Assembly: GCF_007197735.1 (NCBI RefSeq)
Contig: NZ_CP041637.1
Span: forward strand, 1,178,001 to 1,242,000
From: Formosa sediminum
GTDB taxonomy: Bacteria > Bacteroidota > Bacteroidia > Flavobacteriales > Flavobacteriaceae
DNA: 64,000 nucleotides
Direction of reading: 5' to 3'
Position numbers and translations under genes: made by a program
The notes under the pieces: generated by a model
What the model was told of the DNA's origin: nothing
The model's input: the letters and a program-made list of their open reading frames with translations, nothing else
The model's database searches: none
Shown here: positions 53,692 through 62,714 of the stretch, piece by piece
Layout: every line of letters begins with the position of its first letter
Numbering within the stretch: position 1 is the first letter of the stretch

Positions 53692-54630
53692 CTACATGCG
53701 TTTAGGAACCTCTCTTAGAAGAATATATACCGGAAAATGGTCGCTGTATCCACCTTTATAAGTTTTGCCAACATATGTTCTAAAGGGCTGGCCTTTATAT
53801 TTTCCTTTATATTGTTTTAAAAAATCGGCATCAAAAATGTCTGCATGACTAAAGTTATGTGTGGCTGGTTTATGATCTAAAAAATTATATGAAAGCATAA
53901 TCTGATCGAATACATCCCATTTAAATCTATAATTTATACTCCCTCTATCGTAAGAAGTTAAACTTTCCATAGGGTTAAAAAGACCGTTATTATTTACTAG
54001 AGCCTGAACGCTTTCACTAGAAGAATTGTCGTTAAAATCTCCCATAACAATTATTTTCGCATTCGGATCTTCTGCTGTAAGACCAGAAATAATTTCTGTT
54101 GCTTTGTTAGAAACTTCCATACGTTTAGGGATATTAGAATCTTCATTTTTTGAAGGCCAATGGTTAACTAAAAAATGCATGGATTCTCCGTTTAAAAGTC
54201 CAGAGACAAGTAAAATGTCTCTAGTATAATCACTAAGACCATTATCATCTATTAATACAATAGAATAGGGGGCAGAGTTGGTCACTTTAAATTGCGTGGT
54301 ATCGTAAATAAATGCAACATCAATACCGCGTTCGTCTGGAGAGTTATAATGTACAAAGCTATATTGAATGTCTTTTAAGTGTTCAGAGTTTAAAAGATCT
54401 TGCATGACTTTTGCATTTTCAACTTCTGCGACACCAACAATTGCAGGATGTGTGTTAGTCTCTTTTTTTCCTATATTAGAAATCGCAAAACCTAATTTAT
54501 ATAATTTATTTTCGTATCGTTTTAAATTCCAGCGCTTATCAGATGTAGATAAAAAATCATTATCATTAATTTTAGGGTCGTTGGTAATGTCGAATAAATT
54601 TTCTAAATTAAAAAAGGCAATAGTTTTCAT
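53692..54630 (-). CDS. Endonuclease/exonuclease/phosphatase-family protein (paralogue, no signal peptide)
   Basis: 312 residues, beginning directly with MKTIAFFNLENLFDIT, so no export signal is seen. EEP motifs: VGVAEVENAKVM, LVNHWPSKNED, IIVMGDFNDNSSSE, YSDHFPVYILL. It aligns throughout with the secreted protein at 48341 (shared VHYNSPDxRGIDV, NHWPS, GDFNDN), so the two arose by duplication; this copy may act on products inside the cell, or its signal may have been lost. Minus strand, convergent with DUF5689 gene. Confidence 0.88.
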   Translation of the reverse strand: MKTIAFFNLENLFDITNDPKINDNDFLSTSDKRWNLKRYENKLYKLGFAISNIGKKETNTHPAIVGVAEVENAKVMQDLLNSEHLKDIQYSFVHYNSPDERGIDVAFIYDTTQFKVTNSAPYSIVLIDDNGLSDYTRDILLVSGLLNGESMHFLVNHWPSKNEDSNIPKRMEVSNKATEIISGLTAEDPNAKIIVMGDFNDNSSSESVQALVNNNGLFNPMESLTSYDRGSINYRFKWDVFDQIMLSYNFLDHKPATHNFSHADIFDADFLKQYKGKYKGQPFRTYVGKTYKGGYSDHFPVYILLREVPKRM

Positions 54631-54718
54631 GTAAAAATGTAAAATTCTATGGCAAGGTAAGATTTCAATGGTAAAAAGGAATCTAAAAAATATAAAAATT
54701 AATCAGCTTACAATTATG

Positions 54719-54726
54719 TAACTTTG
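54719..54726 (+). promoter_or_regulatory. -7 box for hflX
   Basis: TAACTTTG, full match to TAnnTTTG, 16 bases before the hflX ATG. Confidence 0.6.
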
Positions 54727-54742
54727 TGCTTTAAATCAATTT

Positions 54743-55969
54743 ATGCTAGAAAAGAAGGATGTAAATTTAGAACGTGCAGTTTTAATAGGAATAATTACTA
54801 AAGAACAAGATGAAGAGCAATCTAAAGAGTATTTAGATGAATTGGAATTTTTAACCTATACTGCCGGTGGAGAAGTTGTGAAACGATTCACTCAAAAAAT
54901 GGAAATGCCAAATCCTAAAACATTTATTGGAACAGGTAAAATGGCAGATGTACAGCAATTTATTGAAGAAAATGATATTGGTACAGCTATTTTCGATGAT
55001 GAATTATCTGCAGCTCAAGAACGAAATATTAGTAAAATTTTAAATTGTAAAGTCTTAGATAGGACCAATTTAATTCTTGATATTTTTGCACAACGTGCTC
55101 AAACAAGTTATGCAAGAACCCAAGTAGAATTAGCGCAATGTGAATATTTACTACCACGTTTAAGAGGGATGTGGACACACCTTGAACGCCAAAAAGGTGG
55201 AATTGGAATGCGTGGTCCTGGAGAAACAGAAATAGAAACAGACAGACGTATTGTAAGAGAACGTATTGCATTATTAAAAGCCAAAATTAAAACCATAGAT
55301 AAACAAATGTCCGTACAGCGTGGAAATCGTGGGGCAATGGTACGTGTGGCATTAGTAGGATATACTAACGTTGGTAAATCTACATTAATGAATGTGATTA
55401 GTAAAAGTGATGTGTTTGCCGAAAATAAATTATTCGCCACCTTAGATACTACTGTTAGAAAAGTGGTAATTCACAATTTACCATTCTTGCTAAGTGATAC
55501 GGTTGGATTTATTAGAAAATTACCTACACAATTAGTCGACTCGTTTAAAAGTACTCTAGATGAAGTTAGAGAAGCCGATTTATTATTACATGTAGTGGAT
55601 ATTTCGCATCCTAATTTTGAAGATCACATTGCTTCTGTAGAGAAAATTTTGGGTGAAATTAAAGGGGCAGACAAGCCCACTATAATGGTGTTTAATAAAA
55701 TTGATGCTTATCAGGCAGAACCTTTTGATGAAACCGATTTACAAGAAGTTAGAAACTCTACACATTACTCTCTAGACGAGTGGAAACGCACGTGGATGAA
55801 TAAATTGGGAGAAAATGCTTTGTTTATTTCGGCCTTAAATAAAGAAAACTTAGAAGATTTTAGAAAACGTGTGTACGATGAAGTGAGAGAGATTCATGTA
55901 ACGCGTTTCCCTTATAATCATTTTTTATATCCAGATTATAATGATTTAGATATAAGTGAGGAAGAATAA
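54743..55969 (+). CDS. hflX: Ribosome-associated GTPase HflX
   Basis: 408 residues. An N-terminal HflX domain (NPKTFIGTGKMADVQQFIEE, FDDELSAAQERNI), a coiled linker with GGIGMRGPGETEIETDRR, and the G domain: G1 VGYTNVGKST, G3 DTVGFIRKLP, G4 FNKID. HflX splits stalled 70S ribosomes under stress. Single-gene unit with a strong terminator. Confidence 0.97.
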   Translation: MLEKKDVNLERAVLIGIITKEQDEEQSKEYLDELEFLTYTAGGEVVKRFTQKMEMPNPKTFIGTGKMADVQQFIEENDIGTAIFDDELSAAQERNISKILNCKVLDRTNLILDIFAQRAQTSYARTQVELAQCEYLLPRLRGMWTHLERQKGGIGMRGPGETEIETDRRIVRERIALLKAKIKTIDKQMSVQRGNRGAMVRVALVGYTNVGKSTLMNVISKSDVFAENKLFATLDTTVRKVVIHNLPFLLSDTVGFIRKLPTQLVDSFKSTLDEVREADLLLHVVDISHPNFEDHIASVEKILGEIKGADKPTIMVFNKIDAYQAEPFDETDLQEVRNSTHYSLDEWKRTWMNKLGENALFISALNKENLEDFRKRVYDEVREIHVTRFPYNHFLYPDYNDLDISEEE

Positions 55970-55988
55970 TCTAAACCTTAAGTTACAT

Positions 55989-56024
55989 AAAAAGGGCTTC
56001 AATATGATATTGAAGCCCTTTTTT
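55989..56024. terminator. Bidirectional intrinsic terminator (hflX / DUF3078)
   Basis: 16-bp stem AAAAAGGGCTTCAATA (55989-56004) with its complement at 56008-56023, loop TGA, T-run at the right and A-run at the left; serves both convergent genes. Confidence 0.92.
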
Positions 56025-56046
56025 GAAATTAATATTTTCTTTTAGA

Positions 56047-56964
56047 TTAGAAACCGTAGCTAAGACCAAATGTCCAGTATGATTGTAAATCATTATCTAC
56101 ATCATCTAAAGTTGTTGTTTCTCCTCCTGAAATTGCATAATTATATGCTTCTTGTCTGTTTCCTCTTAAACCAAATTCAAAACCAAGTCCAATTCCTTTC
56201 CAAATAGAGTAAGACAATCCGTTTGTCCAAGTCCAGTTTGAATAATTGTTATCTTCGTAAGATTGGAATAAAGATAAATTAGATTTTACTTTTAACTTTC
56301 CAAAAGCTTTATTGTAGTCTGCTACAATTTTTGCACCTAAAGAAGATTCGTAGTCTGAACTACCATTACTAAACACAAAGTTGTAGTTTAAAGGGTGAGC
56401 AACTACTACTAATTCTGAAATTGGTGTCCAAGTAATACCAACACCTAAGTCTAAGTATCCAGGATCGTTAAAGTTGTTTAAAAGAGTTGTTCTGTACTCT
56501 GCTAAACCAGAAGCAGCTAATTTGTCACTTAATTTATAACCGTAAAGTGAAGTTATAGTGAATACATCTGTTGCTTGGCTGTAGTCATCATCATCTGTAG
56601 GATCATCTTTATCATCAAACTTTACCCAACTAAGATTAATGTTAGCGTTGGTGTACCAGAAAAAAGTATCTCTGTTTAATTTTGCATAAGGGTTTACAGT
56701 TATTGTAATGTTACCTGCAGAATTGTTTGGTGTTTCTTGTGCATACCAGTTGTCGAATCCTGATAAGTTAGCTCCAATAGTTCCAAAAGCACCATAATGC
56801 CATCCTGGAAAAGTATCAATTTGTGATTGTAATGCGTTCACTTCAGATTGAAGTGCATTTATTGAATCTTGTTTAACACTTTTCAGACTCTGTAATTCTT
56901 CTTTAGTTTGAGAAAAAGATACTGTAGCTACCATTAGGAAGCAGATTGTGAAAATTCTTTTCAT
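56047..56964 (-). CDS. DUF3078 outer-membrane protein
   Basis: 305 residues: signal peptide (MKRIFTICFLMVATVSFSQ), a short coiled-coil (about 22-50; LKSVKQDSINALQSEVNALQ), and a beta-rich domain (GWHYGAFGTIGANLSGFDNW) ending with YWTFGLSYGF, a barrel-like C-terminus. The domain layout fits DUF3078, a Bacteroidota family of unknown role. It stands after the suf operon but has its own -7 box TAAGTTTG on the minus strand. Confidence 0.85.
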   Translation of the reverse strand: MKRIFTICFLMVATVSFSQTKEELQSLKSVKQDSINALQSEVNALQSQIDTFPGWHYGAFGTIGANLSGFDNWYAQETPNNSAGNITITVNPYAKLNRDTFFWYTNANINLSWVKFDDKDDPTDDDDYSQATDVFTITSLYGYKLSDKLAASGLAEYRTTLLNNFNDPGYLDLGVGITWTPISELVVVAHPLNYNFVFSNGSSDYESSLGAKIVADYNKAFGKLKVKSNLSLFQSYEDNNYSNWTWTNGLSYSIWKGIGLGFEFGLRGNRQEAYNYAISGGETTTLDDVDNDLQSYWTFGLSYGF

Positions 56965-56986
56965 AATTTTATGATTATCGTAATTA

Positions 56987-57021
56987 TTTTGAGTACAAAC
57001 TTATTAAGTTGTAAGTCAAAA
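56987..57021. promoter_or_regulatory. Extended dyad overlapping the DUF3078 promoter
   Basis: Two 17-base arms (56987-57003 and 57005-57021) are imperfectly symmetric around one base; TTTTGA/TCAAAA and AACTTA/TAAGTT match. It includes the minus-strand -7 box TAAGTTTG (57003-56996), full TAnnTTTG. It could be an operator, or a weak hairpin ending the suf transcript, since no T-run follows. Confidence 0.45.
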
Positions 57022-57034
57022 TGAAAGTAAAATC

Positions 57035-57541
57035 TTATTTTCTTTTAAAAAGAGGAACACTTGAACAGGCCTCACCAAACATTATAGACTTTGCCACAGG
57101 CTTAATTTTGCTAGATATCATTACATATGCGCTCTCTGGAACTGGTTTTTTAGAACAGCCTTTTATTATTACAGGAGCGTCTTTAAATACCGTAATGTCA
57201 AGAGTATTTATGATATCTTGATAAATAGAAATTTCTAATTGTTGTAAATTACCAAGAGTTACTTTTTTTGCAAAGGGCTCTAATTCTAGCGTAATTAACA
57301 TGTATGCCCAAGAGGGTACTATCGCGTCTGTGCTGCAAGTTAACGCCACATACGCATCCTGATAGTTGTTCCAGTTGTGGGCGGCTATTTGAGTTCTAAA
57401 ATCGGTTTCCCGAAGCACCAGCCCTTCCATTAGCCAATCTTTTATATCTATTAAAATTCTGGTACCAGAAGGATAGTAATCTTCTAAATCTAAAACTTTA
57501 AGTTTGCTATTAGCAACTCTATTTATAATTTCTTCTGCCAT
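57035..57541 (-). CDS. DUF2480 family protein
   Basis: 168 residues, cytosolic. Contains LDLEDYYPSGTRILIDIKDWLMEGLVLRETDFR (key parts cited) and GCSKKPVPESAYV near the end; this pattern is what I know as DUF2480, found with Fe-S assembly genes in Bacteroidota. Function unknown. It is 3 bp after the SufT-like gene and is the last gene of the suf transcript. Confidence 0.88.
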   Translation of the reverse strand: MAEEIINRVANSKLKVLDLEDYYPSGTRILIDIKDWLMEGLVLRETDFRTQIAAHNWNNYQDAYVALTCSTDAIVPSWAYMLITLELEPFAKKVTLGNLQQLEISIYQDIINTLDITVFKDAPVIIKGCSKKPVPESAYVMISSKIKPVAKSIMFGEACSSVPLFKRK

Positions 57542-57544
57542 ACA

Positions 57545-57868
57545 TTACAGCATCCCTAATTCTAACTTGGCTTCTTCACTCATTAAATCTTGAGACCATG
57601 GCGGATCGAAAGTTATCTCAACTTCTGCATCTTTAACCATATCTAATGATTTTACTTTTTCTTCAACTTCTAATGGTAATGTTTCTGCAACAGGACAATT
57701 AGGTGTTGTAAGTGTCATTAGGATTTTTACTTCAGAATCTTCATTTACAAATACATCGTAAATTAACCCTAATTCGTAAATATCTACTGGAATTTCAGGA
57801 TCGAAAATGGTTTTTAAAACCTTTACAATTTTTTCGCCTAATTCAGCTGTATCTAATTCTGTGTTCAT
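57545..57868 (-). CDS. SufT/PaaD-like Fe-S assembly protein (DUF59/MIP18)
   Basis: 107 residues. DUF59 signatures: VLKTIFDPEIPVDIYELGLIYDV and LTTPNCPVAETLPLEVEEKV, with the conserved Cys. SufT helps mature Fe-S proteins. It follows SufE without spacing (57868/57869). Confidence 0.94.
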   Translation of the reverse strand: MNTELDTAELGEKIVKVLKTIFDPEIPVDIYELGLIYDVFVNEDSEVKILMTLTTPNCPVAETLPLEVEEKVKSLDMVKDAEVEITFDPPWSQDLMSEEAKLELGML

Positions 57869-58291
57869 TTAACTTAACTGTGTTTGGTATGCAATAGCAT
57901 ACATTTTTAATTGTTTTATCATACTCACTAATCCATTTGCACGGGTAGGAGATAAATGTTCTTTTAATCCAATTTTATCAATAAAATCGGTATCAGCGTC
58001 TAAGATGTCTTTAGGATGTTGGTTAGAAAAACTACGAATTAATATGGCAATGATTCCTTTTGTAATAATGGCATCACTATCTGCAGTAAAAATCACCAAA
58101 TTATCTTTCATTTCTGCATGTACCCAAACTTTACTTTGGCAACCTTTTATTAGGTTGTCGTCTGTTTTGTATTCTGTTTCAATTAATGGTAAAGTTTTAC
58201 CTAAATCTATCATATATTGGTAACGCTCTTCCCAATCTTCAAACATTGAAAACTCATCTATAATTTCGTTTTGTATTTCTTGTATCGTCAC
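57869..58291 (-). CDS. sufE: SufE cysteine-desulfurase partner
   Basis: 140 residues if begun at the GTG 58291 (MTIQEIQNEIIDEFSMFEDWEERYQYMIDLGK), which fits the family; an in-frame upstream ATG at 58348 would extend it by 19 residues and overlap the preceding gene. The sulfur-accepting cysteine lies in LIKGCQSKVWV. SufE takes persulfide sulfur from SufS and hands it to the SufBCD scaffold. A weak -7-like TAAATTTA upstream could serve as an internal promoter. Confidence 0.93.
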   Translation of the reverse strand: MTIQEIQNEIIDEFSMFEDWEERYQYMIDLGKTLPLIETEYKTDDNLIKGCQSKVWVHAEMKDNLVIFTADSDAIITKGIIAILIRSFSNQHPKDILDADTDFIDKIGLKEHLSPTRANGLVSMIKQLKMYAIAYQTQLS

Positions 58292-58328
58292 GGCTTTAGT
58301 TTTATTAAATTTACTAATACTAAATGTA

Positions 58329-58775
58329 TTAGTCAACAGTTTTGGCAAGTTCTAGAATATAATCTACCAAAGGTTTAATTTTAACATTAGGATTGTTATG
58401 GTCAAATTCTGTAGTGCTATATATTGTACTGTCTTCAATTACTTTTAGTTTGGCAGTTGCGGCTCCGTCGTAAGCGCGTTTCATAGAGGGTGCTTCTAAA
58501 CTAGACAGACTGTTTAAATCTATAGCATGTAATTTATTTATTAATAAATCCCATTCTACATCAGACAACGCTTTTATTTTATCAGGACCTTGTTGTTCTG
58601 TAATTAGCAGTATGTTCTGATTTTGTATTTTAATTTCAAGAAAGAACCCTCTATTTATAGCATTATATTCTATCGTAGGATTATAAGCGCTATTTTGTGC
58701 AAAAGCTTCATTGTTTTTAGTGAGTCCGCACGCTGTACATAAAATAATACTTACTAAAATTGTAAATTGTTTCAT
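58329..58775 (-). CDS. Lipoprotein of unknown function inside the suf operon
   Basis: 148 residues with a lipobox (IILCTACGLTK, Cys16), so it is envelope-anchored. The mature part has a beta pattern (NRGFFLEIKIQNQNILLITEQQGP) and LSDVEWDLLINKLHAIDLNSL. No domain recognised. It separates sufS and sufE in the transcript, an odd place for an exported protein in an operon for cytosolic Fe-S assembly. Confidence 0.75.
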   Translation of the reverse strand: MKQFTILVSIILCTACGLTKNNEAFAQNSAYNPTIEYNAINRGFFLEIKIQNQNILLITEQQGPDKIKALSDVEWDLLINKLHAIDLNSLSSLEAPSMKRAYDGAATAKLKVIEDSTIYSTTEFDHNNPNVKIKPLVDYILELAKTVD

Positions 58776-58824
58776 AGCTTAAAATTGATATTAGAAAATT
58801 ACAAAAAAAGAAGTTTAGCTGTAT

Positions 58825-60039
58825 TTAAGATAACATCATTTTAGCTTTTTTAACGCCATTAACTAAGGTGTCTACTTCTTCTTTAGTATTATAAAAGGCG
58901 AATGATGCTCTAACTGTTCCAGGAATTTTATAAAAATCCATAACAGGTTGTGCACAATGGTGCCCCGTTCTTACTGCAATTCCTAATTTATCTAGAATAG
59001 TACCAACATCATACGGGTGTATGCCTTCTAAATTAAAGGAAATAACAGATGTTTTATGTTTGGCTGTACCGTAAATTTTTAAACCTTCAATGTTAGAAAG
59101 TGCTTCTGTTGCATAGTCTAGCAGTTCGTGTTCGTAGTTAGATATGGCATCAAAACCAATGGCATTCATATAATCTATAGCAGCTCCAAAAGCAATACCT
59201 CCACAAATATTTGGTGTACCTGCTTCAAATTTATGTGGCAAATCGGCATAAGTAGTTTTCTGGAAAGTGACTTCGGCAATCATTTCTCCTCCACCTTGAT
59301 AAGGCGGTAATTTTTTTAGCCATTCTTCTTTACCATATAACATCCCTTGTCCTGTAGGACCACACATTTTATGGGCAGAAGTCACATAAAAATCGACATC
59401 TAAAGCTTGAACATCTGGTTTAATATGCGGGCAGGATTGTGCGCCATCAATTAATACTGCCGACCCAACTTCATGGGCTTTTTCTATAATATATTCTATT
59501 GGGTTTATAGTCCCTAATGCGTTTGAGATATGGTTAACAAAAACCAATTTTGTATTAGCAGAAAGAAGTTTGTCGTATTCAGACATTATAAGCTCTCCTT
59601 CTGTATTCATAGGAATGACTTTAAGTGTTGCTCCAGAACGTTCGCATAACATTTGCCAAGGCACAATGTTGCTGTGGTGTTCTAAAGCCGACACTATAAT
59701 TTCATCTCCTTGTTTTAGAAAATTTGAAAATCCGTTTGCAACAAGGTTAATACCGTGTGTTGTTCCTGAAGTAAAAATTATTTCGTGAGCGAACTTAGCG
59801 TTAAAATGATTTTGGATTTTAAGTCTTGCTTGTTCGTATGCATCTGTAGCTTCTTGGCTTAAACTATGAACACCACGATGAATGTTTGCGTTGTAAGTAC
59901 TATAATAATCTACAATAACATCAATAACTTGTTGTGGTGTTTGTGATGTTGCTGCATTATCTAAATACACTAAAGGTTTACTATTTACTTGTCTGTTAAG
60001 TATAGGGAAATCTTGTCTTATGTGTTCAACGTTAAACAT
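58825..60039 (-). CDS. sufS: Cysteine desulfurase SufS
   Basis: 404 residues, full length. PLP lysine in TSAHKMCGPTGQGM, catalytic cysteine in RTGHHCAQPVM, and the N-terminal VYLDNAATSQTPQQV. It removes sulfur from cysteine and passes it through SufE to SufBCD. It is 97 bp downstream of sufD. Confidence 0.97.
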   Translation of the reverse strand: MFNVEHIRQDFPILNRQVNSKPLVYLDNAATSQTPQQVIDVIVDYYSTYNANIHRGVHSLSQEATDAYEQARLKIQNHFNAKFAHEIIFTSGTTHGINLVANGFSNFLKQGDEIIVSALEHHSNIVPWQMLCERSGATLKVIPMNTEGELIMSEYDKLLSANTKLVFVNHISNALGTINPIEYIIEKAHEVGSAVLIDGAQSCPHIKPDVQALDVDFYVTSAHKMCGPTGQGMLYGKEEWLKKLPPYQGGGEMIAEVTFQKTTYADLPHKFEAGTPNICGGIAFGAAIDYMNAIGFDAISNYEHELLDYATEALSNIEGLKIYGTAKHKTSVISFNLEGIHPYDVGTILDKLGIAVRTGHHCAQPVMDFYKIPGTVRASFAFYNTKEEVDTLVNGVKKAKMMLS

Positions 60040-60136
60040 GTTTATTGTTTTAGCCCAGATAAAGACAGTTGTTTACTTTTTTTTAATAAGCAACGATTAA
60101 ATACTGACTGCCAGATACTGGAATTAGCTACTAATT

Positions 60137-61450
60137 TTACAGATCGAACCCTAGATTTACACCTAGTTTTTCTGCGATAATGTTATTTACACGTAATTTA
60201 ACTTCTGGTATTTTTACAGTATCTAATACATTGTTGCTAAATGCATACATAAGTAAAGCTTTAGCTTCTTTTTCTGGAATACCACGAGATCTTAAATAAA
60301 ACATTGCGCTTTCGTCTAACTGCCCAATCGTACAACCGTGAGAACATTTTACATCGTCTGCAAAAATTTCTAATTGCGGTTTACTATTAATGGTTGCTTT
60401 ATCGCTTAATAAAATGTTATTGTTAGATTGAAAAGCGTTTGTTTTCTGTGCTTCTTTATTTACAATAACTTTACCATTAAATACACCTGTACTTTTATCT
60501 GCAAAAATACCTTTGTAATCTTGGTGACTTTCACAATTAGGCTCGATATGGTGTACTAATGTATTGTGATCTACGTGTTGTTTTTCTCCAATAATAGTAA
60601 TACCATTTAAAGTAGAGTCTATACGTTCTCCGTTTTGGTAGAAGTTTAAATTGTTTCTAACTAATTTACCTCCAAACGAAAACGTATGTACAGAACAATG
60701 ACTTTCTTGTTTTTGATTCACAAACGTATGGTCTATTAACGAAGCATTTTCGTTATCGTTTTGTAGTTTGTAATAATCTACAATAGCGCGTTTATTCGCG
60801 AATATTTCAGTAACCGAGTTTGTTAAAACAGGATTGTCTGTTAAACTTTGGTGACGTTCTATAATTTGCACATGGCTATTTTCGTCTACTACAACAAGGT
60901 TTCTTGGCTGAAGCATAACGGCTTCTTCAGAACCTGTAGAAAAATGTAATATCTGAATTGGTTTATTAACCAATTTGTTTTTCTTGATATGTATGTAGGC
61001 ACCTTCTGTAGAGAATGCCGTATTTAATGATGTAAGACCATCTTTACCTGCTATTTTATTGAAATAATTTTCAATAACCAAGCGGTATTTTGGGTTGTTT
61101 AATGCACTAGACATTAAGCAAACATCAAAACCATCGTGAGTTGTTTGAGATAAATGAGAAGAATATTTTCCGTCTATAAAAACAATCTTATACGTGTCCA
61201 TTTCATGTAACATATAAGACTTAACATCTTTATAATCTAACGCATTTTCTTGCTTAGGAAATACACTATAGTTTTCTTTTAAAATGCTATTTAGTGATGT
61301 ATACTTCCAAGCTTCCTCTTTTTTAGAAGGGAATCCGTTTTTTTCAAATATTTTTATGGCTTCGTTACGTATTTCATGCAATGGTGCATTGACATCGACT
61401 TTGTTTTCGAATGCCATAAACGAAGACACTAATTTTTCTTTTAAATCCAT
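60137..61450 (-). CDS. sufD: Fe-S assembly protein SufD
   Basis: 437 residues. It has the right-handed beta-helix family features (LRRNNLNFYQNGERIDSTLNG-type core; cited part RNNLNFYQNGERIDSTLNG) and C-terminal CSHGCTIGQLDESAMFYLRSRG (key residues CSHGCT). SufD forms the SufBC2D scaffold. It precedes sufS in the transcript and follows sufC after 83 bp. Confidence 0.96.
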   Translation of the reverse strand: MDLKEKLVSSFMAFENKVDVNAPLHEIRNEAIKIFEKNGFPSKKEEAWKYTSLNSILKENYSVFPKQENALDYKDVKSYMLHEMDTYKIVFIDGKYSSHLSQTTHDGFDVCLMSSALNNPKYRLVIENYFNKIAGKDGLTSLNTAFSTEGAYIHIKKNKLVNKPIQILHFSTGSEEAVMLQPRNLVVVDENSHVQIIERHQSLTDNPVLTNSVTEIFANKRAIVDYYKLQNDNENASLIDHTFVNQKQESHCSVHTFSFGGKLVRNNLNFYQNGERIDSTLNGITIIGEKQHVDHNTLVHHIEPNCESHQDYKGIFADKSTGVFNGKVIVNKEAQKTNAFQSNNNILLSDKATINSKPQLEIFADDVKCSHGCTIGQLDESAMFYLRSRGIPEKEAKALLMYAFSNNVLDTVKIPEVKLRVNNIIAEKLGVNLGFDL

Positions 61451-61533
61451 TTGTCTTTTTTTAATAGTTGCTAGAAATTGGTTGTTTTTAGGTGTGTAAT
61501 TGCAAACCTAAAACGAATATCTAATAACTAAAT

Positions 61534-62286
61534 TTAAGCGTTCACTTCTTCTTTTATCCAATCGTATCCTTTTTCTTCTAACTCGTGTGCTAATTCTTTA
61601 CCACCTGATTTTACAATACGACCATTATATAAAACGTGTACAAAATCTGGAACGATATAGTCTAACAAACGTTGGTAGTGTGTAATTAAAACCACAGCGT
61701 TGTCTTTACTTTTTAATTTGTTTACACCACTTGCTACAATACGTAGCGCATCAATATCTAAACCAGAGTCTGTTTCATCCAGAATTGCTAATTTAGGTTC
61801 TAACATAGCCATTTGGAAAATTTCGTTACGCTTTTTTTCTCCTCCAGAAAAGCCTTGGTTAAGAGAACGTGATAAAAATTTTCTGTCTATTTCTAATAAC
61901 TCTGATTTTTCTCGAATTAATTTCAACATTTCATTGGCTGGCATGTCCTCTAATCCTTTTGCTTTACGAGTCTCGTTAATTGCCGTTTTCATGAAATTAG
62001 TTACTGAAACACCAGGAATTTCAACAGGATATTGAAAAGATAAAAAGATACCTTTGTGTGCGCGTTCTTCAGCAGATAAATCTTCAATATTTTCTTCGTC
62101 AAAGAAAATATCACCATCGGTTACTTCATATTCTTCTTTTCCTGCGATAACTGAAGATAATGTACTTTTACCAGAACCGTTTGGTCCCATAATAGCATGT
62201 ACTTCACCAGGTTTAACCTCTAAGTTAATCCCTTTTAAAATTGCTTTATCTTCTACGCTTGCGTGTAAATTATTAATCTTTAACAT
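61534..62286 (-). CDS. sufC: Fe-S assembly ATPase SufC
   Basis: 250 residues, an ABC ATPase without a transporter: Walker [10 protein letters not shown], signature [18 protein letters not shown], Walker [18 protein letters not shown]-loop ITHYQRLL. It powers conformational change in SufBCD. Confidence 0.97.
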   Translation of the reverse strand: MLKINNLHASVEDKAILKGINLEVKPGEVHAIMGPNGSGKSTLSSVIAGKEEYEVTDGDIFFDEENIEDLSAEERAHKGIFLSFQYPVEIPGVSVTNFMKTAINETRKAKGLEDMPANEMLKLIREKSELLEIDRKFLSRSLNQGFSGGEKKRNEIFQMAMLEPKLAILDETDSGLDIDALRIVASGVNKLKSKDNAVVLITHYQRLLDYIVPDFVHVLYNGRIVKSGGKELAHELEEKGYDWIKEEVNA

Positions 62287-62312
62287 TACTCTTTATCTTA
62301 GTTGTTGATGTT

Positions 62313-62696
62313 CTAAATTTTTATTGTGTTTTCGTCTTGCGTTTTAGGTTGACTTACAGTTATAATGTCTGTAATTTCTATTTGAAATGGCCAGCCTTCT
62401 ACGTCTTGGGGTTTGGGTTTTACAATGCCTTTAATTTCTACCGGCACCATATCTGTATCTTCTTTCTTAAAGGCTGTTGCTTTCTTGTTTAACTCGTGCA
62501 TTTTTGGGTTTACAATAATACCATAAATCTGATTTTTAGTTTGTAACACAGCAGCATTTTCATAATACACAAACTCTCCTTTTAAGACTTGTATAGCAGC
62601 ATTTTCAGTTGTTGTTACCTCTTTATCAGACTTAGTATCGTTCTTGCAGCTTACAAAAAGCGTTAAACAGAATAAGAAAACAAGAGCTTTTTTCAT
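62313..62696 (-). CDS. Lipoprotein between sufB and sufC with possible NlpE-like OB fold
   Basis: 127 residues with a lipobox (LFVSCKNDT). The mature sequence VLKGEFVYYENAAVLQTKNQ and MVPVEIKGIVKPKPQDVEGW faintly resembles the C-terminal OB-like domain of the surface/copper-sensing lipoprotein NlpE, but the match is weak and the key Cys pair is missing. Its place between sufB and sufC, 18 bp after sufB and 26 bp before sufC, is well inside the operon. Confidence 0.65.
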   Translation of the reverse strand: MKKALVFLFCLTLFVSCKNDTKSDKEVTTTENAAIQVLKGEFVYYENAAVLQTKNQIYGIIVNPKMHELNKKATAFKKEDTDMVPVEIKGIVKPKPQDVEGWPFQIEITDIITVSQPKTQDENTIKI

Positions 62697-62714
62697 ATTA
62701 AATACATTTTGGTT

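Noticed and set aside
54368-54634. Plus-strand frame of 88 codons opposite the second nuclease gene
   Set aside because: Shadow frame without signal peptide or family features.
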